From: Plotosus lineatus
Taxonomy: Eukaryota > Chordata > Actinopteri > Siluriformes > Plotosidae
Direction: 5' to 3'
NCBI GenBank assembly: GCA_024760905.1
Contig: CM045733.1
Span: 18,337,501-18,401,500 of the forward strand
Length of the DNA: 64,000 nucleotides
This document shows positions 56,081-64,000 of the stretch, piece after piece. The notes under the pieces are model-generated. The model was given only the letters and a program-made list of their open reading frames with translations, was not told where the DNA came from and did no database searches. A program made the position numbers and the translations under genes. Numbering within the stretch: the stretch's first letter is position 1; each line of letters opens with the position of its first letter.

Positions 56081-57175
56081 GTGATTATCTGCAGGCTTGT
56101 GTGACGGTATTCATTCATTGCACCCATGTGAGTGAATACTTGCATTATACGTGTGTAGGGGTTCGAATATCTAATTCTCCAGGCTGCTTTTCTGAAATTG
56201 GATTGTGCTGTAGATTTCTGTTTCGTGTCTGCTTTCTAACTGATCTTCATTCTTCACAGGAAATCACTCAACATATTTTAGAGTTATACAGGATGAAGGC
56301 TGGCTTGGTGCCTTGATCACCTGAATATAAATCACAGTGTCGTGCGGTCGGTAAGCAGGGAAGTTTTGATATTCTTTAGGAATGAATGTCACAAAATAAT
56401 TTTGTTTACATTTTGTTTTCCTTGTAAATGACTGTTAGTCTATAATTAATACACTACCTGGCTTAAAAAAAAAAAAAAAAAAAAAAAAAATTCTGACTCT
56501 TTTTAGCCTTGGCATGAAAATTTGGACAGAGGTGTGATGCACCTTTTTCAACAGCTTTCCAGTCCATCACAGAGCTAACCCTCACACTATCAATTTGATA
56601 CAGCTAATTACTGGAGGTGCATGCCTTTGGACTGGGAGGAAATGGGCGGACTTGGTGTTCTTGAACCCAGAACCTTTTTTGCGGTGAGGTAGGAATCCTT
56701 GCCACCAGGCTACCGGATATAAATTCTAAGGCTCAGATAATGAAAGTGTGGTCATGGAATGGTTGGGGAATATTTTTGGATTTTACGAAGTCCCCCCTCC
56801 AAATTTTAGTCATATCTAATGGGTGGGAATTGGGTATTGCCTGATCATACAACGACCACCGACCATGGGGAGGTGAAAGCTGCACATGCCCCCTCTGTGA
56901 CATGCAATGTAAACCACCAACCTCTGTCTGAACTGCGGAGACCTACGTATTTGGGGGTGCTCTAACACACTCAGAGGTAACTAACGTTATGCGCCCGCTC
57001 ATAGGAATGAGCTCAAACACCCATGATTGGCTGGTGATCACTGTGAGTATATGCCGTCCCTCCCTAAGGGGAATTATTTTCACACACAAACTGACCCTGG
57101 CTCCATCGAAAGAGTGGCTCAGTTTTACCAACCATTAGTTCAAGGTGTTGGCTTTAATAAAAAAAAAAAAATGTG
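56081..57175. other. DNA downstream of cand1
   Basis: A poly(A) tract at 56465-56490 and a diverged family U SINE piece at about 56560-56720 (minus). Otherwise nothing. Confidence 0.5.

Positions 57176-57260
<85 letters not shown>
57176..57260. repeat. (AT)n microsatellite
   Basis: About 40 AT units with one AGATAT interruption, directly next to the Penelope-like terminus. Confidence 0.95.
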
Positions 57261-57263
<3 letters not shown>

Positions 57264-57427
57264 TTTCTGAGTAGATCCTTCCGTAGGAGAGTGCTCAATA
57301 CTTTTTGGTAGAGCAAATAACATTCTTCTATATAGCAAATAATTCTTCTATAATCACCTGAAGAGAGAGGATGGTTTCACCACCCCTCGAAACAGATCTG
57401 TAGTGATAAATGGAGTTTCAATAGAAA

Positions 57428-57429
<2 letters not shown>
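57261..57429. mobile_element. Penelope-like element terminus, third copy
   Basis: 57261-57319 is the reverse of 15209-15262 (ATTTTCTGAGTAGATCCTTC). 57340-57429 matches 15082-15175 in the plus direction and includes a hammerhead. Here the two blocks lie in opposite relative orientation to the 15.2 kb copy, as expected of rearranged terminal repeats. Bounded by AT microsatellites on both sides. Confidence 0.7.
57353..57407 (+). ncRNA. hammerhead ribozyme core, type I (plus)
   Basis: Identical core to 15101-15155: ATCAC (57353-57357), CTGAAGA (57358-57364), stem II, GAAA (57389-57392), stem III, GTA (57400-57402), GTGAT (57403-57407). Predicted cleavage after 57402. Confidence 0.85.
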
Positions 57430-57465
<36 letters not shown>

Positions 57466-57510
57466 TATAATATTATATATATATAATAATATAAATATAT
57501 ATATATAAAA
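57430..57510. repeat. (AT)n-rich tract
   Basis: AT repeats with AATAT interruptions. Confidence 0.85.
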
Positions 57511-58163
57511 TATATTAGCAAGATGGTGGATCTTTGCTATCATCTTATTAAAAAAAGAATACAGTGACAACACCAAAATGATGATTGGAACAACATGGAA
57601 TCAGCAGCATGACATAATTGTTAACATTCGCATAAACTTTTTTCATGGATTTTTTTTTTTAAGTGTTCAGTCATATAGAAACCAGTCCAACATCATTTCC
57701 ACTGCAGCTGTGAGATCCAATATACACCATATGTGGTGCCTATAAAATTCGTAATAAACTCGCACATTGATTCTGGGGAAATACAAGACGCCTATAGAAT
57801 CACGGGCACTGAAAGTAAAGAAGTTGAATTTAAAGCCAGACTTTTTATTTTTTCATTTAATGATTCCTCAGTGGCTTCTTGTCTTGCTGCCAACTACAAT
57901 GACTCTTCCCTCTTATTTATACATCATTTAACTACATGACTAAATCATGCACCAATGAACATCAGACCAAAAAAATGGCGATTATATTATGCTCTGCCTC
58001 ATATACCATACAAGTGATAAACGAAAAAAATCTTTCTTTTATCACTTGGAGAAAGTGAAACTCTTAGTATCATTAATTCAGGTCATTAATAATCTCGTGT
58101 TCCCTGAGCCCAGCACAAAACAAACTCATAGATCAGCTTCATGTTGCAAATACTGTGATGCTG

Positions 58164-58198
<35 letters not shown>

Positions 58199-58524
58199 TA
58201 AAGTTCAATTACGAACATCTACCTGTAACGGGAAACCTGTGTTAATTTAAAGTATATATGTGAGAAAGAAAGGATAAGGTAATGATTGTTGTAGCTACAA
58301 TCAGTCCACGGGTGAGAGCAGCAGGAAACCATGACAAGCCCAATGTTTAGTCTGTGTACTTCCTTCCCTCTTGTTTAGCCACAGTACAGCGTGTGCTATC
58401 CACAGCTGAAGGATACAGGAGCATAGCAGGCAACTGATGATGAAGGGGATACATCATGTACACAGCATTTCAGGAACTGACGGAAACTATTATCTGTCGT
58501 CTCTGGGAAATAAAGCGTACTATA
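57511..58524. other. unannotated intergenic DNA
   Basis: A long T run at 58165-58191. The 68-codon frame at 57733-57939 is unsupported. Confidence 0.5.
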
Positions 58525-59239
58525 CGGCGATCGCTCACTTTCCGCTGTTAATGGGACCGAGACATGTATATAATATCAATAAGTACATATTCAACACTAT
58601 AAAGCAGGGGTCACCAACCTTTTTGAAACTGAGAGCTACTTCATGGGTACCAATTAATGCGAAGGGCTACTAGGTCGATACACACCTCTGAAATTACAAA
58701 TTTGCTCAATTTACATTTAATTAGATTTAATTAGATGTTATTATTAATAATTAATGATATTCATCTATGTGAAGATATTGACTTGATTTAAAAATATATT
58801 CAAAAAAATTATATGCAGCTCAATGGAGAGTGGCGCTGTCCTAAAAATGGGCCTGTCCTAAAAATAGCAGTGAACAGGTCCGCGGGCAACTTATATTGTC
58901 CTTGCGGGCTACCTGGTGCCCACGGGCACCACGTTGGTGATCCCTGCTATAAAGGCTTATAATAATTAAACATTCAAAAATAATGCATAAGATGTAAATA
59001 AAATAGAAATACATACACAGATGTGCGCCTCACATAAAAATGTAAGTAGTGTTGTTGGGGGGTTTTGGGTTGTTTTTTTCATAATTGACCTTGTTTGTGG
59101 CATTTTCCTTAACTTTTCCCCTATTTTTCCTTAATTTCCTTATTTTAAAAAAAATAACTTTTTTTTTATTAATATTTTTGAAAAACTGCGATGCACTGAT
59201 GCTGCAGAAACTGAAGCATGAAGTAGTGAGGGATCACTG
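58525..59239. mobile_element. Tigger-like element (GGATCCCTC family) with a nested hAT
   Basis: Left CGGCGATCGCTCACTTTCC and right GAAGTAGTGAGGGATCACTG, TA at 58523-58524 and 59240-59241. Inner sequence AATAAGTACATATTCAACAC and AATGCATAAGATGTAAAT matches 50640-50715 once the hAT 58605-58946 is removed. Confidence 0.85.
58605..58946. mobile_element. non-autonomous hAT element, family 3, exact 8-bp duplication
   Basis: CAGGGGTCACCAACCTTTTT at the left and CACGTTGGTGATCCCTG at the right. CTATAAAG is repeated exactly at 58597-58604 and 58947-58954. 342 bp, no coding sequence. Confidence 0.93.
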
Positions 59240-59282
59240 TATTTATTTTCAGAACACTTGTACCTCGAATGTGCTCGAGGGC

Positions 59283-59505
59283 AGTAATGGGCAGTGGTGG
59301 TCTAGTGGATAGGCCACAGGATCGCTGATCCTAAGGTTGGGGGTTCGAGTCCCCACAGGGCCCCTTCCCGGTGCAGCTAACTGGGTTATCAAAGGCGGGC
59401 GATGTCTCTCACTGACTATGGTGAGAGGCATGTAAAAGAACCATTGCTCACTTTTGTAAAGAGTTGGCTGCAAAGCTCTCAGCGTGTTTCCGGGGACAAG
59501 TAGCA
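59283..59505 (+). repeat. family A SINE, 3' truncated
   Basis: GGGCAGTGGTGGTCTAGTGG head, GGGGGTTCGAGTCCCC B box, body to CAGCGTGTTTCCGG; the tail is lost, so its type cannot be read. Confidence 0.8.
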
Positions 59506-59725
59506 AGTGTTCCTGCGTCCCGGTTAATCTTCTCCCTGGAAGAGACCAATTGCTACACTACCCTATGGGGATGAGATGATGATACAGGGTAGTAGTTGTG
59601 GAACCGATGCAGAGCCAATGGAACACCCTGAAATTAATAAAAGAAACCACAGGGGAGGCAACCAGACATTGAACAGGCTGACCAAAGAAAATCACAGATC
59701 TTGATGAAATATGAAAGCTATAGCG

Positions 59726-60003
59726 CACGAGTGCCAAACTCGTGCCACAAAGGACCATATGGCTGCAAGAGGTTTGTTTCAACCAAGCAGCAGCAGCACA
59801 CCTGACTTGGCTCATTTAAACAACTGAGCTGAGTCTAAAGGCAGTTGATTGGCCAGTCTCTGTACAGGGCACACAGATTGACCAATCAACTGCGTGAAGA
59901 CTCAAATGTTTGTTTAAATGAGCAAAGTCAGGTGTGCTGCAAAATGGTTGAAACAAAAACCTGCAGCTACATGGTCCTTTGTGGCATGAGTTTGACACCC
60001 CTG
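59726..60003. mobile_element. non-autonomous hAT element, family 2, second copy
   Basis: CACGAGTGCCAAACTCGTGC at the left and GAGTTTGACACCCCTG at the right. Flanks CTATAGCG (59718-59725) and CTCTAGAG (60004-60011) match at 6 of 8. Shares the internal arms of 47236-47488. Confidence 0.82.
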
Positions 60004-60162
60004 CTCTAGAGTAAAACCCAGAAACAACAGTCCGTGACGTTCCCAACTACCTCCACAAGGCAGACGTGATGTTCTCACAACCCATTATTCAAGAAAGGCT
60101 TTAAGAACAGAAATATACAGCCCATAAGATAATATCCAACTCACTCAGCAGCGATAATAATC

Positions 60163-60452
60163 ACTCACTCTCATATTAATCCCACTAGGGTTGTATGGCG
60201 GCTGGCTGGTGCCTATCTGAGCCGACACTGGGGGGCGGCAGGGTGTACCTTAAACCATTGCAGTGCAAACACGCACACACACATGCACACGCAGGCTCAG
60301 TTTGGCACAGCCAGTTCATTGTATGCATGCTTTTTTTATTATGGGAGGAAACCCACACAAGCACGAGGAGAACACCCTCATCAAGCCTGGGACTCAAACT
60401 GAAGACCTTGCTGTGAGGCCAGATATTATAACCACTACGCCACTGCTGCCGA
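60163..60452 (-). repeat. family U SINE (minus)
   Basis: CTGGTGCCTATCTGAGCCGA tail side, CACAAGCACGAGGAGAAC middle, head at CCACTACGCCACTGCTGCC. Confidence 0.7.
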
Positions 60453-61738
60453 ATTTCTTTTGATTCTTTTTGTCCATAATTGCTTAATCTGCCAAGAAAG
60501 TTGCCATGTTCTGTGCAGATGTAAAATCATGAATTACCCTGACATTCACATCTGTCATCACTTATTCATGTTTTAATCTCAAACCCGAATGCGTTCAGTG
60601 CACAGCCAACAACAACAACAATAACAAAAAAGCTGAGCTTACTGATTAAATACGTTCAAAAGTGGGACTGAATACTGCCCTCTATTGGTTTGTATTGTTA
60701 ACCCTTTCGCACAGTGTGCTGCAATAAGAAGGAATTTCTCAACTACTCTGTATGGGGTCCTGCTGAGATGCACCAGCCAATCAGAAACTAGAGATCCGAA
60801 GACTCTTAACTTTTGACTGTTCTGCTAGAGCGGCCAGGGTAATGTCCATTCGTCATTGCAGCAACTCCAAGAGAACACGGCCTCAGCTCATTCAGGTTGA
60901 ATTTACAGTATTTATAATTACGTATCCGCTCTATGCGTCTTGTAGTACACAATAAAATGTTCCTATTACCTGGATGGATTTGATGTTTTATTTGGAATTT
61001 TTGGATCATTGGTAAGAAAAGTATCTCCTATTTGGTCTTTGATAGCTTTCATTTTACTCTGAAGTGAATGTATACAGTCAGATGTAGAATGGAGCAATCC
61101 CAGCAAACATGAAATGGATAGAAAAGAACAGACGGTTACTGTATGTGGTGATTTATTTCACGGTGGATTGTGCACTTGATTAATTTATCTTTGAGCTCAG
61201 GATTCTCCTGGATCAGCAATGGAAAAAATGATCACCACTGCGGCTGAAAAAATATTTATTTATTTATTTATTTATTTATTTATTTTCCTTCTCAGTGCAT
61301 GCTTGGCTTTAATGCAGCAAAACACCAATTTATATGCTAATGCATTCCCATTACTAATGGAATTCTAGGAGCTACACACTGGTTATAGCTGTAGTGTAAT
61401 CACTGCACAACAAAACCTCAACTTTAATTTAAAACTATTATTTATAAGATTGAAGGATTTAAGATTATTGATTACAGAAAGAAAACAATAGCCTAAAATG
61501 TTTCTTCTCTTGAGGTAATGTGAAGGAGAGAGAATGGGCATCACAGATAAGCACACAGTCATGGAGGAGGCTGCACACTGGTAAGAGACATTCGAAAACT
61601 TTCTATAGAGCAATTTAACCTTTAAAAAAAACTTAATCAACATTATTTTTTTGTTTCAAATGACACTACGTTCTGGAATTTCAAGCACCATGAACACTAC
61701 TTGAAGTCTCCAGTCTAACACGGAGCAATAATATATAG
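60453..61738. other. unannotated intergenic or intronic DNA
   Basis: (TTTA)n at 61254-61286. ATG at 60842 opens MSIRHCSNSKRTRPQLIQ to a CAG|GTTGAA donor-like site at about 60895, too short to call an exon. Confidence 0.4.
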
Positions 61739-61880
61739 CTTTTGCCCTCACACCAGCCCTGCTGAGGTCGAGTTCCATAAAATAAACCATCGTAGGATGA
61801 GGAGGAGTCAATCTCCGTCTCGTGAGGTTTCTCCAGTTCCATCATACTTCTCGGAACCAGTTTCAATCCGACCGCGCAAG
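61739..61880 (+). CDS. candidate internal exon of an unidentified gene
   Basis: Bounded by TATAG|C (or CACACCAG|C, which would start it at 61757) and a strong donor CGCGCAAG|GTAAAGT. The plus-strand frame reads FCPHTSPAEVEFHKINHRRM then RRSQSPSREVSPVPSYFSEP then VSIRPRK with no stop and ends in phase 0. It contains a proline- and serine-rich stretch like a disordered regulatory region. No family recognised. A 73-codon minus-strand frame overlaps it, but the splice signals favour the plus strand. Confidence 0.38.
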
Positions 61881-61924
61881 GTAAAGTCTGTGACACGTAC
61901 ACATTTTTGCAACTGGGTCACTCA

Positions 61925-62110
61925 AGAAGGTCATGAGTTCCGTGTCTAGGTTGCATGTACAGTACTCCCCGTGCTTATGTGGGGTTCCTCCTTGTACCAT
62001 AGTTTCCTCTTGAATTCCAACGACATGCACAGACTAATTGGCTGTTCCAAACTGCCCCAATGTGTAAAACTGAGAGTCAATGGTCTGTTCGTAAGGTTTG
62101 GCGAATGAGT
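61925..62110 (+). repeat. family U SINE fragment (plus)
   Basis: ACTCCCCGTGCTTATGTGGG and CGACATGCACAGACTAATTG are characteristic of the family. The head is missing. Confidence 0.55.
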
Positions 62111-62158
62111 GAGTTTATATAATGGGAAATTATAGCAGTTACTGGTACAATAAGTGTT

Positions 62159-62457
62159 TGTGAGGCCGGTGGCGTAGTGATTAGGGTGCTGCGCTCATGA
62201 TCGGGAGGTTGTGTGTTCAAATCCCAGTTAGACCCCGACTGTGCCAAGACCCCTGGGCAAGGTCTCAACCACAAGTGTGCCTCTGTTCACCCAGCAGTAT
62301 AAATGGGTAGCAGTAAAAATATACTGGGAAGGTAACCTGTGATGGACTAGGACTAGCGTCCCATCCAGGAGGAGTTGTACTACTGGTCGCTTCATGCTAC
62401 AGAAACTGGGGGTAAGCACCGGCCTGATGAGCCACCATGGCTCAGGTGTAAAAAAGG
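62159..62457 (+). repeat. tRNA-like SINE, family M, exact target duplication
   Basis: Head GGCCGGTGGCGTAGTGATTA (A box) and GTGTGTTCAAATCCC (B box), middle CAAGACCCCTGGGCAAGGTC, 3' half CCTGTGATGGACTAGGACTA. ACAATAAGTGTT is repeated exactly at 62147-62158 and 62458-62469. Single copy in the window. Confidence 0.9.
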
Positions 62458-62649
62458 ACAATAAGTGTTGAGAAATTAGAGCAGAGCATGGCATTCACAA
62501 ACCATGCCAATAACACATTTTAAACTATTGGATTATCAGGTGACCGAGACAGGCGGCAGTCTCCCCGTGATCCGGATTACTACCAAAATTATTAAGAAAC
62601 TTAGAAAATGAATGAATGAATAGTTTATCAATAGTATGTTTCATTTCTT

Positions 62650-62833
62650 CTTCTTCCTTCTTCTTCTTTTGGCTTTTCCCGTTTTCAGGGGTTGCCAAAG
62701 CAAATCATCTGATTCGCATGTTTGATTTGGCAGAGGTTTTTTATGTCGGATGCCCTTCCTGACACAGCCCTTTTAGCAAGGGACAGAAACATGCTGACGG
62801 TTGTAAAAGAACTATTGCTGACTTTCGTTTCAT
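62650..62833 (-). repeat. family A SINE, tail type 1, rearranged
   Basis: 62650-62800 is tail and lower body on the minus strand (TTTTGGCTTTTCCCGTTTTC, GATGCCCTTCCTGACACAGC). 62802-62830 is upper body on the plus strand (TGTAAAAGAACTATTGCTGA), so part is inverted. Confidence 0.78.
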
Positions 62834-62974
62834 ATAATAATAATAATAATAAACTGGGTCGCTAGCTAGCTAGATAAACACATCAGGATACATAGAGCTT
62901 TACACACCTACATCTAAAAGATACATTTTATTATGTATAATACTATATAATTATACCTATTATTTATTATCAGT

Positions 62975-63290
62975 CATTCATTTTGTGAACCGCTTAATCC
63001 TAATTGGGGTCGCAGGGAGGCTGGCGTCCATCTCAACCGACTCTGGGCGAGGGCAGAATACACCTTGTACAGCTCACCAGGCCATCCCAGGGCAGAAACG
63101 CGCTGAAGGCTATGCAGACTATTCTGCTGGATCAGCAATGGATCTTTTACAGCCTCTCACCATAGATGGTGAGAGACACGATCGGCCTATGATAACCTAT
63201 TTAACTGCACTGACCGCTATTGGAGGGGCTTGAATTCCTGACATTGGGATCGGTAATCCAGCATCTTACCAATGGGCCAAAACTGCCCCT
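62975..63290 (-). repeat. family A SINE, tail type 2 (minus)
   Basis: AACCGCTTAATCCTAATTGG tail, CACCATAGATGGTGAGAGAC body, head ending AACTGCCCC. Confidence 0.78.
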
Positions 63291-63325
63291 ATTATTATTA
63301 CTATTATTATTATTATTATTATTAT
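63291..63325. repeat. (ATT)n microsatellite
   Basis: About 11 units, next to the SINE head. Confidence 0.9.
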
Positions 63326-63350
63326 GATGCTGTGTGCATGTAATCCATAG

Positions 63351-63473
63351 GATATAACTGGCAGGCTACCTCGTCTAATTAAAGTAACTCATCAGGATGA
63401 AGAAGAGGATGATGACATTCAGAGTTTAAAAAGCCTGCCCACAGGAATGAACACATCAGCCTCAGACCGAAAG
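63351..63473 (+). CDS. candidate exon of an unidentified gene
   Basis: Acceptor TAATCCATAG|GA. The frame is open for 66 codons to TAA at 63549: DITGRLPRLIKVTHQDEEED then DDIQSLKSLPTGMNTSASDR. It would join 61880 in phase 0. Donor options are GAAAG|GTTATC (end 63473) and ATCAG|GTCACA (about 63481). If neither is used, the frame would end the protein at 63551. Acidic and low in hydrophobics; no family recognised. Confidence 0.35.
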
Positions 63474-63683
63474 GTTATCAGGTCACAAACCGTACGCAAA
63501 GGACGTGGGATCTCTAACTCGAGTCTTCCACTTCTCATCACATCCAAGTAATAAAAACACTCCAGTTGAATTATATATATAGAAAAATTCCTATTAATGT
63601 CTAAATAAATTAATGAAGCACTAAAATGGTGCACTATACAATCTCTAACCGATGTGAACATGGAACGTTGAATGTTTCTGTAG

Positions 63684-63788
63684 ATGCACCCTAGCGGTAA
63701 AAGGTACCGGATATACTCGCACTGGGCTGGTTCTGCCCGTCATCAACCCCACAGTGCTGGAGAGGCCACCATGCCGAGCCAGATACAG
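63684..63788 (+). CDS. candidate exon of an unidentified gene
   Basis: Acceptor GTTTCTGTAG|A and donor GATACAG|GTAAAA enclose 105 nt open in two frames: phase 0 (MHPSGKRYRIYSHWAGSARH) and phase 2 (CTLAVKGTGYTRTGLVLPVI then NPTVLERPPCRARYR). The second reads more like a folded protein and would follow the 63481 donor. No family recognised. 63789-64000 is intron-like. Confidence 0.33.
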
Positions 63789-64000
63789 GTAAAAAAAAAA
63801 AAAAAAAAAAAACCTGAATGAGCTGGAGTACAAAAGGCATTTGTGAAACGGCAGTTAGATAAAAGGCTAATATGTTCTCATTTTACCAAAGAAAAACAAT
63901 TACATGTCTCCTTTCTTTTTTCTCTGAAATATTCGGTCAGCCTCACACCATTTTTCTGTGTGTGTGTGTTTTAAGATGAACTTCACTCTGCAGTGAATAA

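Noticed and set aside
61681..61902. 73-codon minus-strand frame ending ETSSSVHGA
   Set aside because: Overlaps a plus-strand segment that has a strong donor (CGCGCAAG|GTAAAGT). The plus-strand reading is preferred, though neither is proven.

Overview
The window is nuclear DNA of a bony fish. It carries one complete vertebrate gene and is otherwise crowded with teleost-type transposons, SINEs and microsatellites. Otophysan-like V-SINE remnants are present, but the sequence does not fix the species. No bacterial, organellar or viral genes and no CRISPR arrays were seen.

The gene is cand1 (cullin-associated NEDD8-dissociated protein 1) on the + strand, in 15 coding exons from 16613 to 55145. 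All 14 introns are GT-AG. The exon lengths sum to 3693 nt, which is 1230 codons plus stop, the length of mammalian CAND1. No frameshift or missing exon was found. A short promoter with an ATAAAAG box lies just upstream, and the 3' UTR runs to a poly(A) signal at 56054.

Layout. 1-16400 is transposon-rich upstream DNA: SINEs, pogo/Tigger-like DNA elements, a solo LTR, a 48-bp minisatellite, an RTE-type LINE with an internal tandem duplication (11041-14885) and an inverted pair of Penelope-like termini (14977-15262). 16240-16612 is the cand1 promoter and 5' UTR. 16613-55145 is cand1, whose introns 1-5 hold most of the further SINEs, hAT and Tigger-like elements and two LINE fragments. 55146-56080 is the 3' UTR. 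56100-64000 is again repeat-rich, with a third Penelope-like terminus (57260-57435), a hAT element nested in a Tigger-like element, and three possible + strand exons of an unidentified second gene (61739-63788).

The most interesting non-coding signals are three copies of a complete type I hammerhead ribozyme core (15027-15081 minus, 15101-15155 plus, 57353-57407 plus), with every invariant core base present, inside Penelope-like terminal sequence. Next is a SINE family whose tRNA-like head and body are joined to two unrelated 3' tails. One tail fuses a segment from the 5' region of the local RTE LINE to that LINE's 3' end. Many insertions still show exact target-site duplications, so the order of nesting can be read directly.
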